Shown here: one piece after another, positions 25,717 to 34,199 of the stretch
Layout of the letters: every line of letters starts with the position of its first letter
Position numbering within the stretch: the first letter of the stretch is position 1
DNA from: JAVVEZ01 sp032250895
GTDB lineage: Bacteria; Pseudomonadota; Gammaproteobacteria; Pseudomonadales; Pseudohongiellaceae
Reading direction: 5' to 3'
Assembly: GCA_032250895.1 (NCBI GenBank)
Contig: JAVVEZ010000027.1
Coordinates: 1-39,419 of the forward strand
DNA length: 39,419 nt
Program-made: the position numbers and the translations under genes
Notes under the pieces: generated by a model
The model's input: the letters and a program-made list of their open reading frames with translations, nothing else
What the model was told of the DNA's origin: nothing
Databases searched by the model: none

Positions 25717-26529
25717 GTGAAGAAGGCCCCGGCATTGACCAAAATCACCTTGAACACCCTGCAGGAAATGAAGCTGAGCGGCGAAAAATTTGCCTGCCTT
25801 ACCGCCTATGATGCCCTCTTTGCCAAACTCTTCAGCGAGGCCGGCGTGGAAGTGCTGCTGGTGGGTGACTCTCTGGGCATGGTGCTGCAGGGCCACGATT
25901 CCACGCTGCCGGTGACCATGGCAGACATGATCTACCACATGCAATGTGTCAAACGCGGAAACCAGGGCGCCTTGCTGATTGCGGACCTGCCGTTCATGAG
26001 CTATGCCTCCGAAGCCCAGACCCTGAAGAATGCAGCCGCCCTGATGCAGGCCGGCGCCCAGATGGTGAAGCTGGAAGGTGGCGCCTGGATTGCAGAATCA
26101 ACCCGCCAGCTGACAGAACGCGGCATCCCCGTGTGCGCCCATATGGGTCTCACCCCGCAGTCGATCAACCGGATCGGCGGATTCCGGGTCCAGGGCCGCG
26201 ACCCGCAACAGGCCAACCTGATCATCGAGGAAGCCGTGATGCTGCGCGACTATGGCGCCAACATGCTGCTGCTGGAGTGCATCCCTGCCACGCTGGCCCA
26301 GGCCGTGACCGGGGCCGTCGACATCCCGGTGATTGGCATCGGCGCCGGCAGGGACGTGGACGGCCAGATCATGGTGATGCATGACGTGTTGGGGATTTCC
26401 CCGATCACCCCCAAATTTGTCAGAAACTTCCTGCTCCAGTCCGGCAATGGCATTCCGGGCGCCATAAAAGCCTATGTCAGCGCCGTCAAAACCGGTGAAT
26501 TCCCGGGGCTGGAGCATAGCTACAACTGA
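25717..26529 (+). CDS. panB: 3-methyl-2-oxobutanoate hydroxymethyltransferase
   Basis: PanB makes ketopantoate from ketoisovalerate and methylene-tetrahydrofolate, the first step to pantothenate. The 270-residue protein has LTAYDALFAKLF (about 28-39), the Mg-binding VGDSLGMV, GGAWIAES, AHMGLTPQS and GIGAGRDVDGQ motifs. Start is GTG, immediately after the TAA of the kinase gene, which suggests coupled translation. Length is normal. Confidence 0.96.
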   Translation: MKKAPALTKITLNTLQEMKLSGEKFACLTAYDALFAKLFSEAGVEVLLVGDSLGMVLQGHDSTLPVTMADMIYHMQCVKRGNQGALLIADLPFMSYASEAQTLKNAAALMQAGAQMVKLEGGAWIAESTRQLTERGIPVCAHMGLTPQSINRIGGFRVQGRDPQQANLIIEEAVMLRDYGANMLLLECIPATLAQAVTGAVDIPVIGIGAGRDVDGQIMVMHDVLGISPITPKFVRNFLLQSGNGIPGAIKAYVSAVKTGEFPGLEHSYN

Positions 26530-26543
26530 GATTGACGGCCGTC

Positions 26544-27398
26544 ATGAAAGTCTTTGAAGATAGCGATTCCCTGCAGATGGCACTGCACGAGGTGAGGCGG
26601 GCCGGTTTGCAGATCGGTCTGGTGCCCACCATGGGAAAACTGCACGAAGGCCATCTGAGCCTGGTGGACGCCGCAGGCCAACAGACGGATTACGTGGTGG
26701 CCACGATCTTTGTGAATCCCCTGCAGTTCGGCCCCAATGAAGACATCGAGCGTTATCCGCGCAGCCTCGAGGAAGACCGCCAGCAACTGAGCCGCCGTGG
26801 CTGCGATGCCCTTTTCATCCCCGCCGTCAGTGACATCTATCCCCATGGCCTGGCCCACCAGACCAAAGTCGTGGTGCCGGATCTTACCACTGCACACTGC
26901 GGTGCCAGCCGCCCCGGGCATTTTGATGGCGTGGCCACCGTGGTCTGCAAACTGTTCAATCTGCTTGCCCCGGCAGCCGCCTTTTTTGGTCTCAAGGACT
27001 ATCAGCAGGTCCTGGTGATTCGCCGGATGGTCAGCGACCTGTCCATCCCGGTCAGCATTCACGGACTTCCGACAAAACGCGAAGCCAATGGTCTGGCCAT
27101 GAGTTCCCGCAATACCTTTCTGAGTCCGCAGGAAAAAGACCGGGCTGCCGGCCTCTATGCCTGCCTGCAAGCCAGCGCTGCCGCCATCGCCAAGGGCTCA
27201 GATGATTTCCGCAGGCTCGAGCAGGATGCGATGACAAGGCTGACCGAGGGTGGCATGCGTGTGGACTATTTCAATATCTGCCAGGCTCAGACCCTGCAAC
27301 CGGCCAACAGGGATGACGACGCACTGGTCATCCTGGCAGCCGTCTTTATCGGGGGCACCCGTTTGATTGATAACATCACTGTCAATTTGGCCGGATAA
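26544..27398 (+). CDS. panC: Pantothenate synthetase
   Basis: PanC joins pantoate and beta-alanine using ATP. The 284-residue protein contains VPTMGKLHEGHLSLV (with the HIGH-type HEGH), FVNPLQFGPNED, RPGHFDGVATVV, FGLKDYQQ and the KMSKS-like MSSRN. The ATG at 26544 begins MKVFEDS; a TTG at 26532 is possible but less likely. It follows panB by 14 bases. Confidence 0.96.
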   Translation: MKVFEDSDSLQMALHEVRRAGLQIGLVPTMGKLHEGHLSLVDAAGQQTDYVVATIFVNPLQFGPNEDIERYPRSLEEDRQQLSRRGCDALFIPAVSDIYPHGLAHQTKVVVPDLTTAHCGASRPGHFDGVATVVCKLFNLLAPAAAFFGLKDYQQVLVIRRMVSDLSIPVSIHGLPTKREANGLAMSSRNTFLSPQEKDRAAGLYACLQASAAAIAKGSDDFRRLEQDAMTRLTEGGMRVDYFNICQAQTLQPANRDDDALVILAAVFIGGTRLIDNITVNLAG

Positions 27399-27458
27399 GG
27401 CTATCATCCCGCCTGACACACCACGAGCAAATTCAGCAGCCACAGGCCTCACCTTTTT

Positions 27459-28373
27459 ATGAAAATTGGCATTCTCTCAAGAAACCGCAACCTGTATTCC
27501 ACCCAGCGTCTGGTGGAAGCTGCCCGAAACCGGGGGCATGAAGTCAGAGTGGTGGATGTCCTCAAGTGCTACATGAATATCACGGCCAATGATCCCGTGG
27601 TCTACTTTCAACACGGGGATACCGTGGAGGCCTTGCAGTTTGACGCGGTCATTCCCCGCATCGGCGCCAGCATTACCGCCTATGGCTGTGCGGTGCTGCG
27701 CCAGTTCGAGGTCGGCCAGGTTTATTCCATCAACGAATCCATCGCCATTACCCGCTCCCGCGACAAGCTCAGGGCACACCAGCTCCTGGCCCGCAAGGGC
27801 ATCGGACAACCGGTCACCAGTTATGCCCACTCCGCGAAGGCCACCGACAAGCTGATTGAATCGGTCGGGGGCGCCCCCATGATCCTGAAGCTTACCCAGA
27901 GCACTCAGGGCAATGGCGTCCTGCTGGCTGAAACCAGAAAGGCGGCCGAGGCCCTGATCAATGCCTTTCGCGGCATCGGTTCGGATTTTCTGGTGCAGGA
28001 ATATATCAAGGAGTCCGGCGGTTCCGATATTCGCTGCCTGGTAGTGGGCGACAAGGTGATTGCCTCGATGCAGCGCACCGCCGTAAAGGGGGAATACCGC
28101 GCCAACCTGCACCGGGGCGGAACCGCCCAAGCCATCCGGCTGAGTCCGGAAGAACGCCGTCTTGCCGTCAAGGCCGCCAGTGTCATGGGCCTGGACCTGG
28201 CCGGTGTCGACATCATCCGCTCAGCCCACGGCCCCCTGGTCATCGAAGTCAACTCGTCCCCCGGACTGGAAGGCATTGAAAAAACCACCGGGGTCAATAT
28301 TGCCGACAAGATCATCGAATACATGGAAAAAGACTCCCAGGCCGGGCCCAACAAACCCAAGGGCAAGGGCTGA
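27459..28373 (+). CDS. rimK: Ribosomal protein S6--L-glutamate ligase
   Basis: RimK is an ATP-grasp ligase that adds glutamates to the C-terminus of ribosomal protein S6. The 304-residue protein has the RimK start MKIGILSRNRNLYSTQRLVE, PRIGASITAYGCAVLRQFE, the ATP-grasp core (LKLTQSTQGNGVLLAET) and the metal-binding IEVNSSPGLEGIE near the end. It shares one base with the rimB start. The pair sits between panC and panD, which in Pseudomonas are adjacent. Confidence 0.95.
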   Translation: MKIGILSRNRNLYSTQRLVEAARNRGHEVRVVDVLKCYMNITANDPVVYFQHGDTVEALQFDAVIPRIGASITAYGCAVLRQFEVGQVYSINESIAITRSRDKLRAHQLLARKGIGQPVTSYAHSAKATDKLIESVGGAPMILKLTQSTQGNGVLLAETRKAAEALINAFRGIGSDFLVQEYIKESGGSDIRCLVVGDKVIASMQRTAVKGEYRANLHRGGTAQAIRLSPEERRLAVKAASVMGLDLAGVDIIRSAHGPLVIEVNSSPGLEGIEKTTGVNIADKIIEYMEKDSQAGPNKPKGKG

Positions 28374-28846
28374 TGCCGGGTTTGCGCCAAAAAAAGCTGC
28401 GTGCCGGTGCGCTCGAGCACTGCGACCTGCCGGAACTGGGCATCAATCACATGCAGGTCAGGGTGGACACCGGTGCCGCGATTTCATCCCTGCACGTGGA
28501 TAATATCGAAGAATTCAGAAAAGCGGGCAAACGCTGGGTCAGCTTTGATATTCACCCCGACATTCATCATGTCGATGCCATCATCAGAGCCACGGCCCGA
28601 GTGAAGGGCCGCAAGAAAATCAAAAGTTCTTCCGCTGATTCCGAACAGCGCGTGGTCATCGATACCCTGCTGCGTATGGGCGGGCGGGAGTGGTTGATCA
28701 AGCTGACATTGACCAACCGCTCCGAAATGACCTACCTGATGCTACTGGGAAGAGAGGCCATGGCCGGCCGGATCGTGGTCGATCCGGCCCATGAATTCCT
28801 GCTTGATCAGCTTCCGTCGGCACCGCCGGAGCAAGCCTGTCCCTGA
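28373..28846 (+). CDS. rimB: RimB-like retropepsin-fold protease (DUF785)
   Basis: A 157-residue protein of the ATP-dependent zinc protease/DUF785 family with the aspartic-protease-like motif RVDTGAAISSLH (about residues 30-41). In Pseudomonas fluorescens RimB acts on poly-glutamylated S6 together with RimA and RimK. The 1-base overlap with rimK (TGATG) strongly supports that partnership. No signal peptide is present, so action in the cytoplasm is expected. rimA is not seen here. Confidence 0.85.
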   Translation: MPGLRQKKLRAGALEHCDLPELGINHMQVRVDTGAAISSLHVDNIEEFRKAGKRWVSFDIHPDIHHVDAIIRATARVKGRKKIKSSSADSEQRVVIDTLLRMGGREWLIKLTLTNRSEMTYLMLLGREAMAGRIVVDPAHEFLLDQLPSAPPEQACP

Positions 28847-28921
28847 TCAGGGCGCTGTCGGCCACGATTGATCACGACAGGACTTTTAGGGATAATTGCC
28901 GGTCTCAGCCGGAGGCAAGAA

Positions 28922-29302
28922 ATGCAGACGATCATGTTAAAAAGCAAACTTCATCGCGCCTGTGTCACACACGCAGAGCTGGACTATGAAGGCTCCTGTG
29001 CCATTGACGGTGATTTGCTCGATTTCTCAGGCATCCGCGAATATGAGCAGATCCAGATCTACAACATTGCCAATGGCGAGCGCTTCACCACCTATGCCAT
29101 TCGCGCCGAAGCTGGCTCCAGAATCATCTCTGTCAACGGTGCTGCCGCCCATAAAGCGGCAGTCGGGCACCGAATCATTATCTGTGCCTACAGTGGCTAC
29201 AGCCCTGCCGAATTGCAGGGCTACAAGCCCACTCTGGTTTATCTGGACGAGCATAACAAGATCACCCGCTCCAGCCATGCCATCCCGGTTCAGGCGGCCT
29301 GA
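28922..29302 (+). CDS. panD: Aspartate 1-decarboxylase proenzyme
   Basis: PanD decarboxylates aspartate to beta-alanine for pantothenate synthesis and matures by self-cleavage to form a pyruvoyl group. The cleavage site is Gly24-Ser25 in YEGSCAI; Lys9, Tyr58-region and RIISVNGAAAHKA are as in the family. The ATG at 28922 follows GGAGGCAAGAA, a good ribosome-binding site; an earlier in-frame start would add 18 unrelated residues. Total is 126 residues. It completes panB-panC-panD in one direction. Confidence 0.95.
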   Translation: MQTIMLKSKLHRACVTHAELDYEGSCAIDGDLLDFSGIREYEQIQIYNIANGERFTTYAIRAEAGSRIISVNGAAAHKAAVGHRIIICAYSGYSPAELQGYKPTLVYLDEHNKITRSSHAIPVQAA

Positions 29303-29339
29303 GGACTTCACAAACCCACGTTCCGGGACCTGAAAGCAG

Positions 29340-29352
29340 AATAACAAGAGGG
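29340..29352 (+). promoter_or_regulatory. A-rich Hfq/Crc-type motif on the acs ribosome-binding site
   Basis: AATAACAA (29340-29347) is an exact AAYAAYAA motif and runs straight into the Shine-Dalgarno AAGAGGG (29346-29352), 8 bases before the GTG start. In Pseudomonas, Hfq with Crc blocks translation by binding such motifs at ribosome-binding sites, and acetyl-CoA synthetase genes are among the described targets. The predicted antagonist, CrcZ, is encoded 6 kb upstream. Confidence 0.55.
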
Positions 29353-29360
29353 TATCCTCC

Positions 29361-31298
29361 GTGTCAGACAGCAAGCTCTACCCCGTTCCAGAGACGCTGA
29401 AACACAGCACTCACCTGGACAAGGCCAGCTATCTGGCCATGTACCAGGAGTCCATCGCCTCCCCGGACACCTTCTGGGCCAGGCAGGCCACTGATTTTCT
29501 GAGCTGGCTCAGCCCCTTTGACGAGGTGCGGCAATGCCACATGGCCAGGGGCGAGGTGCGCTGGTTTCTCAATGGCAAGCTCAATGTCAGCGTCAACTGC
29601 ATCGACCGCCACCTGCCCGCCCGTGCCTTGCAGACCGCCATTATCTGGGAAGGTGATGAACCCGGCACCCAGAAACAGATCAACTATCAGGAACTGCATG
29701 ACCACGTCTGTCAGATTGCCAATATCCTGAAGAACCGGGGCGTAAAAAAAGGTGACAGAGTCTGTATCTACATGCCCATGATTCCGGAAGCCGCCTATGC
29801 CATGCTGGCCTGCGCCCGCATCGGCGCCATTCATTCCGTGGTCTTTGGGGGCTTTTCTCCGGAAGCACTCAAGGACAGAATTCTGGATTCGGACTGTCAG
29901 TGCGTGATCACCGCTGATGAAGGTGTCCGCGGCGGCCGTCACTTTCCCCTCAAAGCCAATACCGACGAAGCCCTGCGGGAATGCCCGAATGTGCATACCG
30001 TGCTGGTGGTCCGGCGCACCGGGGCCGAGATCGACTGGCTGCCCGCAAGAGATCTCTGGTACCACGAAGCCATCAAACAGGTCCGCAGTGACTGTGTCGC
30101 CGAGGCCATGGACAGTGAAGACCCGCTCTTCATACTGTATACCTCCGGTTCCACCGGCCAGCCCAAGGGCGTCCTGCATACCACCGGTGGCTATCTGCTG
30201 CAGGCCGCGATGACGCACAAATTCGTGTTTGATTATCATGATGGGGACATCTACTGGTGTGCCGCCGACATCGGCTGGGTCACCGGCCACACCTATATCG
30301 TCTACGGTCCTCTCGCCAATGCCGCCACTTCCGTGATGTTCGAGGGTATCCCCACCTACCCGGACAGTTCCCGTTTCTGGCAGGTCGTGGACAAATACCA
30401 GGTCAACATTTTTTATACGGCGCCGACGGCCATCCGTGCCCTGATGGCTCAGGGCACGAGCGGTGTGACCAAAACCTCGCGGAAATCCCTGCGCATTCTG
30501 GGCACCGTGGGTGAACCCATCAACCCGGAAGCCTGGGAATGGTATTACCATGTGGTGGGTGAAGGCCGCTGTCCGGTCATGGATACCTGGTGGCAGACCG
30601 AAACCGGCGGGCATATGATCACGCCGCTGCCCGGCGTCACGGACCTGAAGCCCGGTTCCGCCACCCTGCCCTTCTTTGGTGTCGCCCCCGCACTGGTGGA
30701 TCCGGAGGGCAATATCCTGGAAGGCGCCACCTCCGGCAACCTGGTGCTCAGCCAATGCTGGCCGGGCCAGCTCAGAACCGTGTACGGCGACCATCAGCGC
30801 TGCATCGACACCTATTACAGTGCCTACCCCGGCTATTACTTTACCGGCGACGGCGCGCGCCGTGACGAGGATGGTTATTACTGGATCACCGGCCGTGTGG
30901 ATGATGTATTGAACATTTCCGGTCACCGCCTTGGCACCGCCGAAATCGAAAGCGCGCTGGTTCTGCATGCCAGCGTGGCAGAAGCCGCAGTCGTGGGTTT
31001 TCCCCACGTCATCAAGGGCCAGGCCATTTATGCCTATGTCAGTTTAATGGCTGGAGTCAAACCCACCGCAGCCCTGAAACAGGAACTGATCGCCCTGGTG
31101 GCCAAGGAAATCGGCGCCATTGCCAAACCCGAAGTCATCCAATGGGCACCGGGGCTGCCCAAGACCCGCTCCGGCAAGATCATGCGCCGCATCCTGCGCA
31201 AGATAGCCGCCAATGAACTGGACAATCTGGGGGATATCTCCACCCTCGCCGATCCGGCCGTCGTAGAGCAACTGATTGACAACCGGATCAACAGATAA
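29361..31298 (+). CDS. acs: Acetyl-coenzyme A synthetase
   Basis: Acs activates acetate to acetyl-CoA through acetyl-AMP. The 645-residue protein has the AMP-binding motif YTSGSTGQPKGVLHT, the core DTWWQTETGGHM, the hinge YYFTGDGARRDEDGYYWITGR, and the C-terminal PKTRSGKIMRR, whose lysine is the usual site of regulatory acetylation. Start is GTG at 29361 behind GAGGG. An A-rich Hfq/Crc-type motif overlaps that site. A weak hairpin (AAAAGG 31297-31302 with CCTTTT 31311-31316) follows the stop. Confidence 0.97.
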   Translation: MSDSKLYPVPETLKHSTHLDKASYLAMYQESIASPDTFWARQATDFLSWLSPFDEVRQCHMARGEVRWFLNGKLNVSVNCIDRHLPARALQTAIIWEGDEPGTQKQINYQELHDHVCQIANILKNRGVKKGDRVCIYMPMIPEAAYAMLACARIGAIHSVVFGGFSPEALKDRILDSDCQCVITADEGVRGGRHFPLKANTDEALRECPNVHTVLVVRRTGAEIDWLPARDLWYHEAIKQVRSDCVAEAMDSEDPLFILYTSGSTGQPKGVLHTTGGYLLQAAMTHKFVFDYHDGDIYWCAADIGWVTGHTYIVYGPLANAATSVMFEGIPTYPDSSRFWQVVDKYQVNIFYTAPTAIRALMAQGTSGVTKTSRKSLRILGTVGEPINPEAWEWYYHVVGEGRCPVMDTWWQTETGGHMITPLPGVTDLKPGSATLPFFGVAPALVDPEGNILEGATSGNLVLSQCWPGQLRTVYGDHQRCIDTYYSAYPGYYFTGDGARRDEDGYYWITGRVDDVLNISGHRLGTAEIESALVLHASVAEAAVVGFPHVIKGQAIYAYVSLMAGVKPTAALKQELIALVAKEIGAIAKPEVIQWAPGLPKTRSGKIMRRILRKIAANELDNLGDISTLADPAVVEQLIDNRINR

Positions 31299-31428
31299 AA
31301 GGGACCTTAGCCTTTTCCCCAGGTTGTGAGTCGAACCCAAAAGAGACCTGTGGTCAGCCGTCCCGACATCCTATACTCTGCTTTCCCGGGTTTCGGCCCT
31401 GCTCCCGTTCCAACTTTCAGGAAGCAAG

Positions 31429-33147
31429 ATGGATACCACTTTTTTACTGATAGGTGCCATCCTGATCATGGCCGGCATCCTGGTCAGTCCCCTGTCCACC
31501 CGGATCGGCATGCCCGTGCTGCTGCTGTTTCTCGGTGTTGGCATGCTGGCCGGCGAGGATGGCCCGGGCAGAATCGGCTTCGATGATGTCAGTACCGCCT
31601 TCGTCGTCGCCAATCTGGCTCTGGCCATCATTCTGCTCGATGGCGGCATGCGTACCCGGGTCGAATCCTTTCGGGTCGGTCTCAGACCGGCCCTGCTGCT
31701 GGCAACCCTGGGCGTCGTGATTACCGCCCTGATCTGTGGCCTGGCTGCCATGTGGCTGCTGGACCTGCCCTTATTGGTGGGCCTGTTGATCGGTGCCATC
31801 ATCTCCTCCACGGATGCTTCTGCGGTGTTTTCTCTGCTCCAGGGCAGCGGTCTGAATCTGAATGAGCGCGTGGAGGCGACGCTGGAAATAGAATCGGGCA
31901 GTAACGACCCGATGGCGGTTTTCCTGACGCTGATGATCATTCAGCTGCTTCAGGATGCCGGCAACAATTCGCTGTGGTCGGCACCGTTGATGCTGGTTCA
32001 GCAGCTTGGCCTTGGCACTCTCACCGGACTGGCAAGCGGTTTTCTGCTGACAAAACTGCTGGCAAAGGTCGTCCTGGTTCCGGCCATGTACCCGCTGCTG
32101 GTGGTCTCCAGCGGCATTGTTCTGTTCAGTGGTACCAATCTGCTCGGAGGCAGTGGTTTTCTTGCGATCTACCTGATGGGAATCGTCCTGGCTGCAAACA
32201 AAAATCCCAGAATGCCGGCGATTCTGCAGATCCACGATGGTCTGTCCTGGCTGGCACAACTGGTGCTGTTTCTGTTGCTGGGCCTGCTGGTCGACCCGTC
32301 CCAGCTTCTGGTCAGCCTGCCGGCGGCCCTGTTGATTGCCCTGGTGCTTATTTTTGTGGCAAGACCACTTGCAACCCTTGTTTCACTCAGCCCCTTTGGT
32401 TTTTCACGGCGTGAGCATCTGTTTATCAGTTGGGTGGGTTTGCGGGGAGCCGTGCCCATTGTGCTGGCCCTGTTCCCCTTGATGGCCGGACTCCCTGATG
32501 CCGGCACCATCTTTCAGATCACCTTCGTGGTGGTGTTGGTGAGTCTGCTGCTGCAAGGCTCGACACTGGCCGCACTGGCGCGAAAACTGAAGCTGGAAAT
32601 CCCCGGGAGACCGGAACCGAAACTGAGAATAGCCCTGGATGCCCCCGAGGCCGGCAGCCATGAACTGCTGCTGTTTCCATTGAAGGGTGAACGCTGGAAA
32701 AATGCCGTTGAAATCATCGATCTGCATCTGCCGGCCCCCTCCCGGATCGTGATGTTCTTTCGCAACGGCCAGATGTTTGAACGCCGTCGCGGCCTGTATG
32801 TGCAAGAGCACGATGTGATTGCGGTGTTTGCGCATCGCGACCAGGCCGGCGACATCGGCCAGATTCTGGGCTGGGAGGAACCGCCGGCTCGACTGACCGA
32901 TCACCGTTTCTTCGGTGAATTCACCGTCAACGGCCAGGCCACCATCGGCGACATCCAGGCCAACTATGGCATCCACGGCCTGCGCTTCGAGCCTGCGTTG
33001 ACGCTGTCCCAGTGCTTCGTCCAGGTTTTTCACGGCCATCCGGTAATCGGCGACCGTCTCGATCTGGGCTCCATGCTGCTGGTGGTCAGGGACGTCCAGG
33101 GCGACCGGGTGACCCAGGTAGGACTGAAGTTGAGTCGTGAACTGTAG
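31429..33147 (+). CDS. nhaP2: Potassium/proton antiporter, NhaP2/CvrA type
   Basis: A 572-residue CPA1-family antiporter. About 12-13 membrane helices fill residues 1-390, with the conserved ISSTDASAVFSLL and EIESGSNDPMAVF segments that carry the ion-binding acidic residues. A cytoplasmic TrkA-C-like domain (about 405-480) and a CorC/HlyC-type C-terminal domain (about 485-565, RFFGEFTVNG...LGSMLLVVRD) follow, as in NhaP2. It probably exports K+ (or other monovalent cations) in exchange for protons. The 130-base gap after acs contains TATACT (about 31373-31378). Confidence 0.93.
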   Translation: MDTTFLLIGAILIMAGILVSPLSTRIGMPVLLLFLGVGMLAGEDGPGRIGFDDVSTAFVVANLALAIILLDGGMRTRVESFRVGLRPALLLATLGVVITALICGLAAMWLLDLPLLVGLLIGAIISSTDASAVFSLLQGSGLNLNERVEATLEIESGSNDPMAVFLTLMIIQLLQDAGNNSLWSAPLMLVQQLGLGTLTGLASGFLLTKLLAKVVLVPAMYPLLVVSSGIVLFSGTNLLGGSGFLAIYLMGIVLAANKNPRMPAILQIHDGLSWLAQLVLFLLLGLLVDPSQLLVSLPAALLIALVLIFVARPLATLVSLSPFGFSRREHLFISWVGLRGAVPIVLALFPLMAGLPDAGTIFQITFVVVLVSLLLQGSTLAALARKLKLEIPGRPEPKLRIALDAPEAGSHELLLFPLKGERWKNAVEIIDLHLPAPSRIVMFFRNGQMFERRRGLYVQEHDVIAVFAHRDQAGDIGQILGWEEPPARLTDHRFFGEFTVNGQATIGDIQANYGIHGLRFEPALTLSQCFVQVFHGHPVIGDRLDLGSMLLVVRDVQGDRVTQVGLKLSREL

Positions 33148-33195
33148 GAGCAAGCGGGACGTCACTCTTTCTCAAATCGGGACAGCCCCTTGCTG

Positions 33196-33226
33196 TTGCC
33201 GGCCAACTACCGGCCGGTGTTATACT
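33196..33226 (+). promoter_or_regulatory. Candidate promoter with internal palindrome before the DUF2721 gene
   Basis: TTGCCG (33196-33201) and TATACT (33221-33226, or TTATAC one base earlier with 18-base spacing) frame a perfect palindrome, CCGGCC (33199-33204) and GGCCGG (33212-33217). A palindrome between -35 and -10 is a classic place for a repressor, but no regulator is known here. Confidence 0.35.
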
Positions 33227-33246
33227 TGCCGCTCTTTTCATCCCTG

Positions 33247-33269
33247 GGAGCCTGTCGGACCCAGGCTCC
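33247..33269 (+). promoter_or_regulatory. Leader hairpin upstream of the DUF2721 gene
   Basis: GGAGCCTG (33247-33254) pairs with CAGGCTCC (33262-33269) around a 7-base loop. It is 22 bases before the ATG and is not followed by a T-run, so it is not an ordinary terminator. It may affect mRNA stability or translation. Confidence 0.35.
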
Positions 33270-33291
33270 TGGTAATTCAAAGACGCCCCGC

Positions 33292-33762
33292 ATGGAACAG
33301 ATCGCCTCCATTGAAGCCATCGCCCAGGTCATCCAGCTCTCCGTGGCCCCGGTATTCCTGCTGGCGGGGATCGCCGGTTTTCTGAGCGTATTGTCTACCC
33401 GTCTCGGCCGCATCACCGATCGTGCCCGCATTATCGAACGCCAGATTCCCCTGACTCAGCGGGAAGAACAGCAAAGCCTGCTGCAATCAGAAATCAGTTC
33501 CCTGTGGCGCCGGATACGTCTGATCAACTGGGCAATCCGGATGTGCGTGTCAGGGGCCCTGACGATCTGTCTGGTGATCGTTACCCTGTTCATCGGCGAT
33601 TTCGTTACCTTCAATCTTTCCATTCTCATCGCTTTACTGTTTATTGTTGCAATGTTGTTGGTGATTTCGGGGCTGGTATTACTGCTGTTCGAAGTGAGCG
33701 TCTCCACCCGGCGGATGCGCCAGGGCATGGAAATCGTCATCGAGGAAAATCCACCTGCTTGA
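33292..33762 (+). CDS. DUF2721 family membrane protein
   Basis: A 156-residue protein with three predicted membrane helices: VAPVFLLAGIAGFLSVL (about 16-32), a second at about 80-100 (ALTICLVIVTLFIGDFV) and a third at about 105-130. A charged cytoplasmic stretch (TDRARIIERQIPLTQREEQQ) lies between the first two. It matches the DUF2721 family, whose function is unknown. The ATG at 33292 was chosen because the family starts close to the first helix; the frame is open back to 33190. Confidence 0.85.
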   Translation: MEQIASIEAIAQVIQLSVAPVFLLAGIAGFLSVLSTRLGRITDRARIIERQIPLTQREEQQSLLQSEISSLWRRIRLINWAIRMCVSGALTICLVIVTLFIGDFVTFNLSILIALLFIVAMLLVISGLVLLLFEVSVSTRRMRQGMEIVIEENPPA

Positions 33763-34011
33763 GCAACAAGCGACTGTGATCCAGGATCAATATCAGCGGA
33801 TGAATTTTTTAGTGGGTTTGCCAAGCCGATCATCAACAAACACCGCACGTCATCCCGCGTGACCTTGCCGTCATCCCCTTGAGACCTACGTCATCCCGCA
33901 TTACCCCACGTCATCCCCGCGCAGGCGGGGATCCACCCGCCAGCTGGCGTATGCCTGCGACTTCCCGAACGTCATCCCCGCCTGCGCGGGGATCCAGCCA
34001 GGCAATCTTGT
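33763..34011. repeat. REP-like palindromic repeat cluster
   Basis: About six copies of GTCATCCC occur between 33848 and 33978. Two are full units: GTCATCCCCGCGCAGGCGGGGATCC (33910-33934, split here as GTCATCCCCGCGC and AGGCGGGGATCC) with stem CCCCGC/GCGGGG, and the near-identical 33971-33995 copy whose four-base loop is inverted (CTGC instead of GCAG). This looks like bacterial interspersed palindromes of the REP type. It marks the border between the core genes and the accessory region; no gene is seen in this stretch. Confidence 0.7.
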
Positions 34012-34199
34012 GCCCGGGCAACGGCGCAGGATCTCCGGGGGACGCTACGAGTTCGTCCCTGAAGGCTCTCTTCGGGCATCCTGCCCTCAGAAGCCCCCGG
34101 AGCCCCCACCCCGCTACCCGAGCCTCCGGCCTCAGGTTTGTTGCCTGCCCTATAAACCGCTTCTGAACTGAAGTGGCCCAGCCCACCATTGCGACAACG
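34012..34199 (+). repeat. Direct repeat, copy A (about 185 bp)
   Basis: From GCCCGGGCAACGGCGCAGG to CATTGCGACAACG this segment is nearly identical to 35231-35413. The first 125 bases differ at only a few positions, and a diverged 30-36-base patch precedes the final conserved AAGTGGCCCAGCCC. Internal GC-rich palindromes and no intact frame suggest a non-coding interspersed element. The two copies flank higBA. Confidence 0.85.

Noticed and set aside
29364..31007. A 547-codon frame on the minus strand
   Set aside because: Antisense shadow of acs, which has complete family motifs.
33848..33978. Regularly recurring GTCATCCC, considered as a CRISPR array
   Set aside because: Units are short, palindromic and irregularly spaced, with no constant-length spacers and no cas genes; REP-like repeats fit.
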